A DNA stretch of 64,000 bases from Rhizomys pruinosus (lineage: Eukaryota > Chordata > Mammalia > Rodentia > Spalacidae). Made by a program: the position numbers and the translations under genes. The stretch covers positions 1,499,844-1,563,843 of the forward strand of contig VZQC01010436.1 in NCBI GenBank assembly GCA_009823505.1, in the 5' to 3' direction. Of the stretch, positions 45,641 to 58,670 are shown in pieces (within the stretch, counting starts at the first letter, position 1; the number at the start of each line of letters is the position of its first letter). The notes under the pieces were generated by a model. The model saw only the letters and a list, made by a program, of their open reading frames with translations. It did no database searches and had not been told where the DNA came from.

Positions 45641-47785
45641 GGATCCAAACAGAGGGAATTCTCCCAAATTCCTTCTATGAAGCCAACACCACTCTATTAC
45701 CAAAACCAGGCAAAGATGCAACTAAAAAGGAGAATTATAGACCCATCTCCCTAATGAACACAGATGCCAAAATTCTAAACCAGATATTGGCAAATCACAT
45801 GCAGACCCACATCAAGAAGATCATCCATCATGACCAAGTTGGACTGATAACAGAGATGCAGGTATGGTTCAACATGAGAAAATCAATAAACATCATCAAA
45901 CACATAAATGGAATGAAAGACAAAAACCACAGCATCATTTCAATTGATGCTGTAAAAGCCTTTGACAAAATCCAGCAGCCCTTCATGCTTAAAGTACTAG
46001 AGGGAACTGGATTGGAGGGATCATTCCTCAATGTAATCAAAGCCATATACAGGAAACCCACAGGCAATATCATCCTAAATGGGGAAATGAAAGAAACATT
46101 CACTTTAAAGGTAGGAACTCAGCAAGGCTGCCCCCTGTCACCACTCTTCTTCAATATAGTGCTTGAAACACTTGCTACAGCAATAAGGAGTGCTAATTGG
46201 AAAAGAGGAGTCAAGCTATCCCTATTTGCTGATGATATGATTGTTTACTTAAGGGATGCTGAAAACTCCTAGAAATGATTAACAGCTTCAGCAAAGTGGC
46301 AAGATACAAAATTAACCTAAAACAATCAGTGGTCTTTCTTTACACCAACAACAATCAGCTGGAGAAAGAATTCAAGGAGACCTTCCCAACTCACAATAGC
46401 CTCAAAAACTATAAAATACCTAGGAACAAACCTAACAAAAGACACCAAAGATCTCTACAACAAAATTGTAAACCCTTAAAGAAAGAAATAGAAGAAGACA
46501 TCAGAAGATGGAAAAACCACCCATGCTCATGGATTGGGAAAATTAACATTATAAAAATGTCCATTATACCTAAACTCTTGTATAGATTTAACACAATCCC
46601 AATCAAAATCCCCAAGAGTTTCTTCACAAGCTTAGAAAAAATCCTTAAAGTCATTTAGAAAAACGAAAGACCCAGAATAGCCAAAACAACCCTGACTGAA
46701 AAGAGCTACACTGAAAAGAGGGGGGAATCTCTATTCCAGACTTCAAACTACAATACAGGGCTATAGTAATAAAAGCAGTCTGGTACTGGCACAAAAACAG
46801 ACCTGTTGACCAATGGAACAAAACCGAAGATCCAAACCTGAGCACACACTATTTCAGCCATCTTGTATTTGACAAGGGGGCCAAGAAGACACAATGGAGA
46901 AAAGACAGCATCTTCAGCAAGTGGTGTTGTCAAAACTGGATCGCTACTTGTAGAAGAATGAAATTAAACCCTTACCCCTCGCCCTGTACAAAAGTCAACT
47001 CTGGATGGATTAAAGACCACAAAGTGAAACCCCAAACTCTGAAGGCGATAGAAGAAAAAGTTGGCAGCAGACTACAAGACATGGGTGCAGTAATAGACTT
47101 CCTAAATCAGACAGCAGCTGCTCAAGAATTAAGGTTAACAACTGACAAATGGGACCCCATTAAACTCAAAAGCTTCTGTACCTCAAAAGAATCAATCAAA
47201 GAAGTGAAGAGAGATCCCACAAAGTGGGAGGAAACCTTCACCACAGAAACATCTGACAAAACATTGATTTCCAGAATATATAAACTACTCAAAAAACAAA
47301 GAAGAAAGAAAACAAATGACCCACTCAATAGATGGAGCAAAGAGCTGAACAGAGACTTCACAAGTGATGAAATAGAGATGGCTGAGAAACATCTTAAGAA
47401 GTGTTCAACATCACTAATATTTAAGGAAACGTCAATCAAAACCACTTTAAGGTATCATCTTATGCCAATAAGACTGGTTAGGATCAAGAAAACAAATGAT
47501 ACCAAGTGCTGGAGAGGTTGTGGGTAAAGGGGAGCACTCATCCACTGCTGGTGGGAATGTAAACTCGTACAGCCACTATGGAAAGCAGTGTGGAAAACCC
47601 TTGGAAGACTTGGAATAAACTTGCCACCCAACCCAGCCATACCACTCCTGGGCATGTACCCACAAGACTCATCCCACCGCAGAGATACATGCACAGCCAT
47701 GTTTATTTCAGCTCTCTTCACAATAGCAAGGAGCTGAAACCAACCCAAATGCTCCTCAACTGACTAGTGGATAAAGAAAATGTGG
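45641..47785 (+). pseudogene. LINE-1 ORF2 reverse transcriptase and C-terminal domain
   Basis: RT copies L1 RNA at the nicked target. The RT core is open over 45754-46272: [53 protein letters not shown] and [10 protein letters not shown], so the catalytic FADD box is intact. A stop at 46270 and frame changes near 46470, 46700 and 46930 follow. The C-terminal cysteine region (CWRGCG near 47507, then 'cactgctggtgggaatgt') is recognisable and ORF2 ends near 47785. Inactive through stops. Confidence 0.92.
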
Positions 47786-48260
47786 TACACCTACACAAAT
47801 GGAGTTCTATGCAGCAGTAAAGAAAGATGACATCACGAGTTTTGCAGGATAATGACTGGAGCTAGAAGACATCATGCTGAGTGAAGTAACACAGTCCCAG
47901 ACAACAAACGATGAATGGTATCCCTCATCTTTGGATGGTAGTGCCAATTACCTAGTTGTTAGTATTTCTTGTGCAGGGCCCCTTGAGCATTTGTCCAAGC
48001 AGTTGGGAGCGATGCAAATTGGAAACAACAACACCAACCACAACAGAAAGGACTGCATCAAAGAACTGACTGAAATAGTGATCTTCTGCTCAAAATAGTC
48101 AACTTCCACATGGAGAATATAGAGAAAGACTGAAAAAGAGTTGAAAAGCATATTTGGCAGAATACATGAGCTCTGGTGGGGTGAGGAGATAGGGTGGAGG
48201 ACACGGGTCTAGACTGTATAATCCTGTACAAAATATATATTAAAAAATAATAATTCGTAA
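47786..48260 (+). mobile_element. LINE-1 3' UTR and end
   Basis: Conserved L1 end-of-ORF2 sequence ('tatgcagcagtaaagaaaga') followed by a short 3' UTR ending A-rich at 48238-48260. Much shorter than the tail of the L1 at 27849. Confidence 0.75.
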
Positions 48261-48570
48261 AAAAATGGTTTTATTTAAGCACTCATGTACAGTTGTTGAA
48301 TTAGTTCAGCTTCTTTTTCTGGGTTGCAGTAAAACTAAAAATTTAAAGGACGAGGTCCCAACTCCAACAGTCTTATTTATCTTGGCCACATACCCAGTAT
48401 GCAAAATATAGCGAACAGATAATGGCCCAGGAAGGACAAAGAAGATACTAATAAATGTGATTATTTTGGCAAAATAAGAAGTATATAATCGTCTTAGATA
48501 TTTTTTTTTTTCATAGAATTAGATGAGGTTTTAGTTAGATTAAAACCCTATTTTTTTTTATTTTTTTTTT
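48261..48570. other. Unassigned, no gene seen
   Basis: AT-rich; nothing recognised before the T tract of the next B1. Confidence 0.35.
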
Positions 48571-48722
48571 TTTTTTTTTTTTTTGAGACAGGATCTCCCT
48601 GCAGCAGCAGCTGTCCTGAGACTCACTTTGTAGACCAGGCTTCCATTGAACTCACAGAGTCCACCAGCCTCTGCCTCCAGGATGCTGGGATTAAAGGTGT
48701 GCACCACCACACCTGGCTTAAG
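48555..48722 (-). mobile_element. B1 SINE
   Basis: T tract, 'gagacaggatctccctgcag', 'ccaggcttccattgaactcac', 'aggtgtgcaccaccacacctgg'. Reverse B1 of full length. Confidence 0.92.
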
Positions 48723-48724
48723 GA

Positions 48725-48968
48725 AACTTTTTTATTGTTATTAAACTTTTTCCATATTTCATACATCATTTTTCAAATGAATCTAGAGTTGCTTCCCTTT
48801 CCATGCCCCCCACGCCACCTGAATCCCTGTGCTCTGCCATACATGTCCTGCATCTTTTTCTGAGTCTTTCAGAGTTTTTAAACTGACAATATATACTTAA
48901 TTGTACAGTTCTCCTTGATCCTTGTCTCAGTTCTAGTTCTGCAAACAACATAGTTCCCATTGCTTGAG
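48725..48968 (-). mobile_element. LINE-1 3' end fragment, antisense
   Basis: 'ccatatttcatacatcatttttc' to 'tgctctgccatacatgtcctgc' matches the L1 3' UTR ends at 59860-60000 and 63930-64000 in the same antisense orientation. Confidence 0.75.
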
Positions 48969-48997
48969 GATAAATGTCAATTTCAATAGATCATTAC

Positions 48998-49498
48998 TCT
49001 TGTTCGGTTTGAGTTCGAGAATCCACACCAGACACGATGAAGGATGGAAAACCAAGACTTTATTTCGGGAAAAAGTAAACAAGCATGCTGGGGTGGGAGG
49101 GAAAAGGCTCCGACCCTGATAAGTTGGCTTGCAGGCCTTTTATACAGGGTCTTGGGGAATTTTAGTGGGGTTTGAGTAACTTCTAGCCTTATTGGATAAT
49201 AGCAGAGTTATAGCTCACGGTTAGCTCAGCCCACCTGCCCCACATACCAAAAGTTATCTTTAGACACACTCTTGAGAGAAGAACGAAACCTGGTCTAGGG
49301 GAATTTTTCTTTATTGCTTCAGACAGGTCCTGTTTTCCCAAGCTTCTTATGTATCTGGTGGACTTCAGCCTAGGGGAAAGCAAATGCTTGACCTTTGTCC
49401 AGAGTAGAAGTGTGGAATTAACTCTTATCTCCTCATTTCTAGGGTAGAGATTTTCATAATGATACCTGCTGTCCTGAGATGCCAAAGTCTTTATACCA
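48998..49498 (-). mobile_element. Probable solo LTR
   Basis: On the minus strand: TATAAAAGG (about 49135-49145), AATAAAG (about 49058-49066), and an end 'ctcaaaccgaaca' at 48998, the order U3-R-U5 of an LTR. No internal retroviral sequence adjoins. The 5' limit is approximate and no clean target-site duplication was found. Confidence 0.6.
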
Positions 49499-50587
49499 GA
49501 TAGTAGAAAGATAGATGTATTTTTTTGTGTATACTGTATATACAAAAATATAAATATTTTACATATTTAAGGTTATTTTTTATTACTACTGCTACTTTAA
49601 AACAACAAACAGATTTTTCAAGTTCCACATCATTACCAAACCTATGTAAAAATAAATATTTAAAAAGAAAATGGTCAGTAAAAATATCTGTTTCAAAGCT
49701 CACAAAGACAACTCAAAGTTTATAGATGTCCGTAAATGAGTTACATTAGAATAATGTGAAATAATTATACATTTCTGTGCTTTTAATTTTAAAGAAAATT
49801 GAATTAAATATTTCTTAAATAATTAACATACCACAGAAACAGGTGCTTCAATAACTAGAATGAAGCAAAAACAAATGCCAAAAGTTTATTTTCTTGTAGA
49901 CTTAAACCCTAATGGGAAAGTAAATGGTCTTTGTTAAGTTCATGTTGAGGGGAGACCTGACATGCAGAAAGAAGAAAATTTCAGGATTCTGATGAAAATG
50001 GAGTCTGTCAGGGCTATTGGATGGTGACTGGCCTGCCTGTGTCAGGATTAGGATGATCAGTATTAGAATGTCTTCACAATGGCAGTTTTATACCCAAGTA
50101 CACAGGAAGTCAGTTTACAAGGAAGTGTGAGGGGGAGGAGATGCGGGAATAGGTATAGGTGGATCTGTGACTGATATCAGTAGAAGCATCTCAAGGGAAA
50201 CTGGGACATGTGACTGGTATCAGTAGGAGCATCTCAAGAGAGACTGAGTCCTGGTGCTGGTCTCCTGTGAGGTATGATTGCAGGACATTGCAGCAACTTT
50301 TCTCAGATTGCAGAAGCATGGTCCAGGGCAATTTTTCTGTGGTATTCTGCCTCAGTTGTCTTCCTGGAATCCCTGACTTAGGTGGGTTACAACCTTACAA
50401 TTTTCAACAAAAATTATTTCAAATTGCCTGGTATAATGTATTATATTTTTAACAAATTATTATTTTAATTCATTAAGAAAAAAAAGATAATTTATGTTTT
50501 GTCTGTTTATAGCTGTTTTATAATATGTATTTGGCTCCTATGTTTTAAATATGGTCTCTTGGATTTCCATTTAAAATGATTTGTTAA
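49499..50587. other. AT-rich DNA, no gene; short tandem duplication at 50167-50255
   Basis: Two adjacent copies of a roughly 45-bp unit ('gtgactgatatcagtagaagcatctcaag', then 'gtgactggtatcagtaggagcatctcaag'). The 80-codon frame at 50210 has no recognised domain. Confidence 0.45.
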
Positions 50588-50815
50588 GAGGATAAAGAGA
50601 TGTCTCAGTGATTAAGAGGACTAGTTGTTCTTGTAGAGGACCTGGGCTAAGTACCAAGCACCCAGATGCGAGCAAACAATCCAAATCTCTAGCTTCACAG
50701 GGCTACAATGCCTTCTTCTGGCGTTCAAGGGCATTGCACAAAATGGGTACCCTTACATATATTAGACAATATCCTTGTGCACATAAAATGAAAACAATGA
50801 ATAAAATATTAAAAT
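50588..50815 (+). mobile_element. Old B3/B2-type SINE
   Basis: Decayed head 'aggataaagagatgtctcag', 'gttcttgtagaggacctggg', '...gggcattgcacaaaatgg' and an A-rich tail. No 17-bp duplication. Confidence 0.8.
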
Positions 50816-52107
50816 TATCTAATTAAAATTTTTTTCTGAAATTTATCTAAAACAATAATTAAGGTAAATAAAATAGAAATTAGTACATTATAATTAAAAG
50901 AAGTTTCAAAAATCCTTTTGGATTAAAAACGGCTTTGCATGGCAAGATAAAGATTATTCTAAAATTGAAATAAATGAAAATAATGTTAAAAGATTAAAGT
51001 ATGCTGTAGAAAGTTTAAGAAATTTAATCTTAAAAAAAGTAGAGAAGGTTGTAACTAAGTTGAATATAACATACATCTTACTTAAATTTTTAGGTTAAAA
51101 TTTCAATCCCTTGAGGTAAAGTTAGTGACTGAGTATTTACAACAACCAAAATGTTTTCTTTAAGTATTAATTGGCTTAGACTATCAAGGACTTTTAGATA
51201 TGATTACTAAAATTTCATAATTAGTTGCAGAGTTTTCCAAATTTGCAAAAACTATGAATTGTGTTTTTATATATCACAGCAGTCCTAATGTAACAATACC
51301 CATATAATAGGCATGTAAAATTTATTTATTTATTTATTTATTTAACAATGCATACTTAATAATTTGGTATTTGTTTACAGAGGTCTGAAAATGTCATTTT
51401 AGGGAATTGGAATTCAATTGTTGGATAACAGGGTAGTTCTTACACATAGAAACTGCATGAAGAGAGGGTCAGATTTAGAAGTGTTAGCAAGACACTAGTA
51501 TGTAACTGGAAGTGGAAAGAAAGGATTTGAATTAGAGAAGTGGTTGTGTGAAAGGAAAAGAAGAGACCAACAAAAGAAGCATTAAAAAGAAGAGTGATGA
51601 AGTTCGCCGACACACTGGCTGAGGAGAAAGCTAGATAGAAAAGACCCAGCTATCAGTGGATGTCTGACTTTCACTCCTGCTTGTTCTCATACTGTGACCA
51701 GCTTCAAGAAAGAGGTCGTCTTGACTTCCTTGTTTAAGTACAGATGAAAGGTAACAGATTAAATAAACTATGCTTTTCTTTTGCTAATTAGCTGTTAAAT
51801 AAACTTAGTTCATAGATGTAGTCAAAGAGGTCCAAGAAAACTAAAAGGGCCAGAGTGGATTCCCCTCACCTGCAGTCCCAATCACATAGGATTACACAAC
51901 ATCTAACTTTAGAGTCTTGTTCTTGTTGAAGCAAGCACACATGGAAAAATGTTTTCCAACATGAAAGAGCAGTATATTCAATTGTTTTCCAAATTGCTCT
52001 TCATGGTTACTCACATCATCTCTTTTAGCCAGGTTTGTTAAATTGACAATTATGACAAACATTACAGGAGATGCATTGTTGCCAATCTAGGTTCATTGTA
52101 GTTGCTC
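50816..52107. other. AT-rich DNA, no gene; (TTTA)n at 51318-51345
   Basis: No open frame with recognisable features. A short ATTT microsatellite is the only structured element. Confidence 0.4.
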
Positions 52108-52164
52108 ATTTTATTTATTTATTTATTTACTTACTTTCTTATTCATTTACTCATTTATTTATTT
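52108..52164. repeat. Imperfect (TTTA)n tract
   Basis: TTTA/TTAC/TCAT-type units leading directly into the B1 tail; probably grown from it. Confidence 0.85.
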
Positions 52165-52301
52165 TTGAGACGGGGTCTCCTTTTAGTCCCAGCTTTCATG
52201 GAGCTTGCTATATAGACCAGGCTGGCTTTGAACTGAGAGACCTGCCTGCCTCTGCCTCCCGTGTGATGGGATTAAATGTGTGTGCCACCATGCCAGGCCT
52301 A
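52165..52301 (-). mobile_element. B1 SINE
   Basis: 'gagacggggtctccttttag', 'ccaggctggctttgaactgag', 'gtgtgtgccaccatgccaggc'. Reverse B1. Confidence 0.9.
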
Positions 52302-52400
52302 AGATGGTTCTTAGCTGCCATGTGGGTGCTGCGAATCAAACCTGGGTGCTATGCAAGAGCATTCAGTGCTCTTAAATTCTGAGCCATCTCTCCAGCCCCT
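52302..52400 (-). mobile_element. Head half of a B3/B2-type SINE fused to the B1
   Basis: 'taagatggttcttagctgcc' to 'gagccatctctccagcccct'. Only the head half is present; it abuts the B1 head directly, so the tail half was replaced or the two recombined. Confidence 0.85.
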
Positions 52401-52784
52401 AGTTACTCATTTTAATAAAATATATCCTCATCTGTGTTCTTTGAAGGAATATTTTATTATCAGAGAATCCTGCAGGCAATGTCAAGCACACAGCAAATAA
52501 TCTCCTTATTCCTACCCCAAAAGCACTTAGCCCAGTGAATGGGTCTACACTGAAAGACATTTGGGGGCACAAATCGAATTCAACAGGATATATTTATATA
52601 TATATATGAAATAAGATATGGTAGGACTTCCCGATATTTTTAAGATATTGTGATGACTAATGCTGATTGTCAGGCTGACAATATCTACAATCACCTATGA
52701 GGCAAACTTCTGGGCTTAGTTTTGAGGGTATTTCTGGATTGGGTTCTTCCAAATGAGATTGGAAGAACCAGGCTAAATGTGAGG

Positions 52785-52788
<4 letters not shown>
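52401..52788. other. Unassigned, no gene seen
   Basis: AT-rich with a short TA tract near 52590. Nothing recognised. Confidence 0.35.

Positions 52789-52844
<56 letters not shown>
52789..52844. repeat. (GA)n microsatellite ending at an N
   Basis: About 28 uninterrupted GA units, directly followed by the N at 52845 and then by palindrome arm sequence. Confidence 0.95.
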
Positions 52845-52845
52845 N

Positions 52846-54137
52846 TTGCAAGTGCGGTCTCAATACATCTTTCCCATGCTTGCACCAGGTCTTCAGCAGC
52901 AGGGCTTAACTCCCACTCTTCTTGCAGGTATCCCAGTTTATAGGCAAAAGGTATGTATCTTTTGGGGTCTTGGATTCCCTAGCCAACTTCTCCTTGGCAG
53001 AATAATCCATTGCTGATATCAAAGCTCTCCTGTATTAATATATTTTGCTTAATTATACAGCTTATAAAAACTTTACTATTATATTTGGCTCTGAATAGAG
53101 AATTATCCTTTCACAGTTCTTATGTCTGTCAGTCAATTAAAGAAAACAGTTACACCTGTTTTATAAGAAATTACTAGTATAATAGTTGGCTCCAATTTAC
53201 AATTAGGGAATGACTTCATTACCATCATGTTTTAATTTTTCCTATAAAAGGGAGAGGTAGGAAGTTTTTTCTGCATCTGGAAGGTAAACTTCATTAAGGC
53301 ACATTATAAACAATTATCCCAAATAGAATTTAGAGAGATGCTCAGCGTCTGTGACCCAGGCAGTCTGAGGTTCCTCTTCTTTAATGTTCAGATGGGTCAG
53401 CCTCTCTGCTTGCATTTTCCAGTCCATCCTGCACAGCCCAAAGTCATACTTTTTCAGGCATTTAGGTAGGTGTTTTTACTTGTGGGAACATACAAATCTC
53501 CTCCCATTGTTAGTTTCAAGATCTCAAAATTGAAAATTTATCAAAGAGTTTGGAACATAGTGTCTACTATTTGTATCCCAGAAAGAGTACTACACCACCT
53601 CCCTCTTTTTGTTTTTTTTTAATTTTTATATTTTGGCCTATAGATGTCTAAGTTGTATTACACATACCTATAAACAGGAACCAAGGCTTAAGTTTTCATC
53701 AAATTCTCCTAAACTGTTTATTTTTGACTGTATGCTATTTATTTGGGAAGTAAACTTAAACTTAATTTCTTTAAATTATCCTACAAGTAAAAGAAAATGT
53801 TACAAGATGATACTGTATAACACAGAAAAATATAGAGACCATTTGTGTAGCTTAACCCCAAAGTTATTGTTGGAAATTCAATACAGATTATAAATAAAAC
53901 AATTAATAATTTATATTCCCAATTAGTTCAAATGTATTACCATTTCCACCAAAACCTTCAACCAAATTTAACTAATCTAAACATTTTTACTAAGTCTTAA
54001 AATAACCTATAAAATAAATATATAAAATATCCCTAAAATATCCTTTTTTGTAGAAAAAGCTTGGGCAAACTTGAATACTTGCCAAATAAATTTTAACTAA
54101 ATATACAATTTGTTCTTTAAAAGTATATAACTATGTG
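52846..54137. repeat. Left arm of palindrome 2
   Basis: Reverse complement of 54145-55438, starting right after the N. Identity is near perfect by the centre and lower toward the outer 700 bases. No gene; AT-rich with a frame (53609-53893) that merely repeats in the other arm. Confidence 0.93.
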
Positions 54138-54144
54138 GGATTGA
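54138..54144. repeat. 7-bp palindrome centre
   Basis: 'ggattga' separates 'aagtatataactatgtg' from its exact reverse complement, so the two arms form an almost spacerless hairpin. Confidence 0.95.
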
Positions 54145-55438
54145 CACATAGTTATATACTTTTAAAGAACAAATTGTATATTTAGTTAAAATTTATTTGG
54201 CAAGTATTCAAGTTTGCCCAAGCTTTTTCTACAAAAAAGGATATTTTAGGGATATTTTATATATTTATTTTATAGGTTATTTTAAGACTTAGTAAAAATG
54301 TTTAGATTAGTTAAATTTGGTTGAAGGTTTTGGTGGAAATGGTAATACATTTGAACTAATTGGGAATATAAATTATTAATTGTTTTATTTATAATCTGTA
54401 TTGAATTTCCAACAATAACTTTGGGGTTAAGCTACACAAATGGTCTCTATATTTTTCTGTGTTATACAGTATCACCTTGTAACATTTTTCTTTTACTTGT
54501 AGGATAATTTAAAGAAATTAAGTTTAAGTTTACTTCCCAAATAAATAGCATACAGTCAAAAATAAACAGTTTAGGAGAATTTGATGAAAACTTAAGCCTT
54601 GGTTCCTGTTTATAGGTATGTGTAATACAACTTAGACATCTATAGGCCAAAATATAAAAATTAAAAAAAAACAAAAAGAGGGAGGTGGTGTAGTACTCTT
54701 TCTGGGATACAAATAGTAGACACTATGTTCCAAACTCTTTGATAAATTTTCAATTTTGAGATCTTGAAACTAACAATGGGAGGAGATTTGTATGTTCCCA
54801 CAAGTAAAAACACCTACCTAAATGCCTGAAAAAGTATGACTTTGGGCTGTGCAGGATGGACTGGAAAATGCAAGCAGAGAGGCTGACCCATCTGAACATT
54901 AAAGAAGAGGAACCTCAGACTGCCTGGGTCACAGACGCTGAGCATCTCTCTAAATTCTATTTGGGATAATTGTTTATAATGTGCCTTAATGAAGTTTACC
55001 TTCCAGATGCAGAAAAAACTTCCTACCTCTCCCTTTTATAGGAAAAATTAAAACATGATGGTAATGAAGTCATTCCCTAATTGTAAATTGGAGCCAACTA
55101 TTATACTAGTAATTTCTTATAAAACAGGTGTAACTGTTTTCTTTAATTGACTGACAGACATAAGAACTGTGAAAGGATAATTCTCTATTCAGAGCCAAAT
55201 ATAATAGTAAAGTTTTTATAAGCTGTATAATTAAGCAAAATATATTAATACAGGAGAGCTCTGATATGAGTAATGGATTATTCTGCAAAGGAAAAGTTGG
55301 GTAGGGGATCCAAGACCCCAAAAGATACATACCTTTTGCCTATAAACTGGGATACCTGCAAGAAGAGTGGGAGTTAAGCCCTGCTGCTGAAGACCTGGTG
55401 CAAGCATGGGAAAGATGTATTGAGACCGCACTTGCAAG
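54145..55438. repeat. Right arm of palindrome 2
   Basis: Mirror of 52846-54137. Its outer end continues smoothly into the LTR-element sequence at 55439, so this arm is the natural one. Confidence 0.93.
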
Positions 55439-56404
55439 TGTAAAGTGGTCTCTGGAATGCCAGAGAGTGTTACCAAAGTCCACTAAAGCAACAAAGCAAA
55501 ATATTGGTCTCCTTGAGTTAAGCAAGCCTCCTCTGTCAGTATCAGCTACACCTCAACTGCCTGGAGATATTGCGCAGCCAGTGGCAACCATATGTCTGCT
55601 AAATATAATTGGCAATTAGCTCTCTCCTTGGAGGAATAGTTCATCGCTGATGCCATAAGCTTACATCCTCTAGTGGTTAGGAGATGTTATAAGCCACAAT
55701 ACGAACTTGTTACCCTTTACAGAGAGCCACGGTTCATGGATTAGCATACCATCCAAACATCTGTGTTGATGCCCACAGCTTAGCTTGCTGTAATAATTAG
55801 TACTGTTTAAATTCCTATACATCTAATTGCTTATGCTTTGTTAGTACGATAAATTTGCAACCCATGAAGGGAAACAACCTGAATAGAATAGAGTCCAAAA
55901 TGACATCTCCAGAGAAAGTAGACTGCTTTGCTTCTCACCCACTTGTGCCCCTTTCCTAAAGCCTAGAGAACAACCTGAGGAAGAGGAGGCATGATAGAAT
56001 GTAAGGGCTGCGAAGATTGGGTGAACTGCGAGACTACAGCACTATAGACTGGACTCTTATTTGGTCAACATGCTTGTGCATACAAGCTTCTCCAATTGGA
56101 CTATGGGAACCTTGGGTTGTTCAAAATTTGGACATAGATACTTGCTAATTGATTTTACACGAATGTTACTTACATTCATTGCTTATGCTTGACAATTGGT
56201 TCACTTCATGGTTGGGGATTTTGGACATTAATTGATCTTAGGGTGAAAATAAATTTTTGGGTGTGACCTGCCCCTCACTGCCTGGCACTCAAAACAGGCT
56301 TGAGCAGCTGGCTATTCAAAACTCAGGTTGCTTTGTGTTGTTAGCCTTGCCTATGGGCTCCCCTGCCTCTCAGAAAAATTAAAAAAAAAATTTAAAGGGT
56401 GAGA
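55340..56404 (+). mobile_element. Internal remnant of an LTR retroelement
   Basis: The sequence upstream of the LTR at 56405 is oriented + as judged by the adjacent polypurine tract. It contains the segment (56001-56147) that also occurs inserted in SMC4 at 1441-1590. No retroviral protein motif could be recognised; the frame 55398-55619 is open for 73 codons but unassigned. The left limit is uncertain. Confidence 0.5.
56370..56404 (+). promoter_or_regulatory. Polypurine tract before the LTR
   Basis: An A-rich run followed by 'aaagggtgaga' directly abutting the LTR start, as expected at the 3' LTR of a plus-strand element. Confidence 0.65.
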
Positions 56405-56621
56405 TGTGGGAAAATTTGGTTATGTTGGGCAGCATTCTAAACCAATTGGACCTCCCTGGCCACATCCATGGGGTGGGATTTAGTGACGAAAAGGTTTATG
56501 ATTTGGCCCAGGGAGTTGAGTCAGCTGTCTATATAACGAGACATTTTGGAATAAAACTCTCTCTGTATTTGGACCTTAACATGTGTCCACGTGGTGTGCT
56601 TTCCTGCGTGTATTTTCCACA
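56405..56621 (+). mobile_element. Short (217-bp) LTR
   Basis: Starts TGTGGGAAAA and ends TTTTCCACA, giving imperfect inverted ends with the TG...CA rule. TATA-like 'ctatataac' near 56529, AATAAA near 56551, then a short R-U5. No second LTR is seen in the window. Confidence 0.78.
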
Positions 56622-57170
56622 TGGATCCTCCTGGGAGTAAATGGGCCCACCCACATCTTCTCTATAAATACAATGGCTAATTCTGGGCATTTACACTTAT
56701 TTCATTTCTTTGTGAACAAATTTTCTGATATTGAGTACTATTTTCAAACACATCAGCAGTAGCATCACCACCACCACCAACATCATCTGATTAGATTACT
56801 TAAAACTAATCAAAGCTTTCAAGGCTATTAGTGGATTCATGCAACTTAAACAAAATCTAATTTTGGAAGTAAATTGCTTATCAAATTTTCCCTTTAGGAG
56901 TGAACAGCCACCATATACAAATGTTATCAGCAATATGTAAATAGGCATTTAACATGCTTATATTTTTCTTAAATCCTGCAATACATACTTTACATCTAAA
57001 ATATTAAATATTTTCATAATGTCCCTACTATATAGTCTATACATGTCATTAAAAAGGGAACTGTTTGATAACAGAACATCTTTTGATCTGAATTTATTTT
57101 TTTAATGGCTACCATGATAACAAATTTATTATCTTTACACAGTATATCACAATCTTCTTTTGTCTTTTTC
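56622..57170. other. AT-rich DNA, no gene seen
   Basis: Contains a short (CAC/CAT)n stretch near 56760-56785. Nothing else is recognised. Confidence 0.4.
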
Positions 57171-57173
57171 TTC

Positions 57174-58670
<1,497 letters not shown>

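Larger units (their letters stand above)
40845..48260 (+). mobile_element. LINE-1 with ORF1 and ORF2, carrying a nested LTR element and a SINE
   Basis: The most complete L1 here, about 5.4 kb without the nested elements. In order: ORF1-like sequence (about 41030-42080), a short gap, ORF2 endonuclease (42112-43162), the nested LTR element (43118-44892), ORF2 linker (from 44893), the SINE at 45396, ORF2 RT (45754-46272), C-terminal domain (46275-47750) and a 3' UTR ending at an AATAA/A-rich tail near 48245-48260. 'aaaaaataatt'-like sequence at both outer ends may be the target-site duplication, but it is too A-rich to be sure. The frames shift several times, so it is inactive. Confidence 0.9.

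Noticed and set aside
52657..52943. Ser-Leu or Arg-Glu dipeptide-repeat frames
   Set aside because: Translation of (GA)n across an N.
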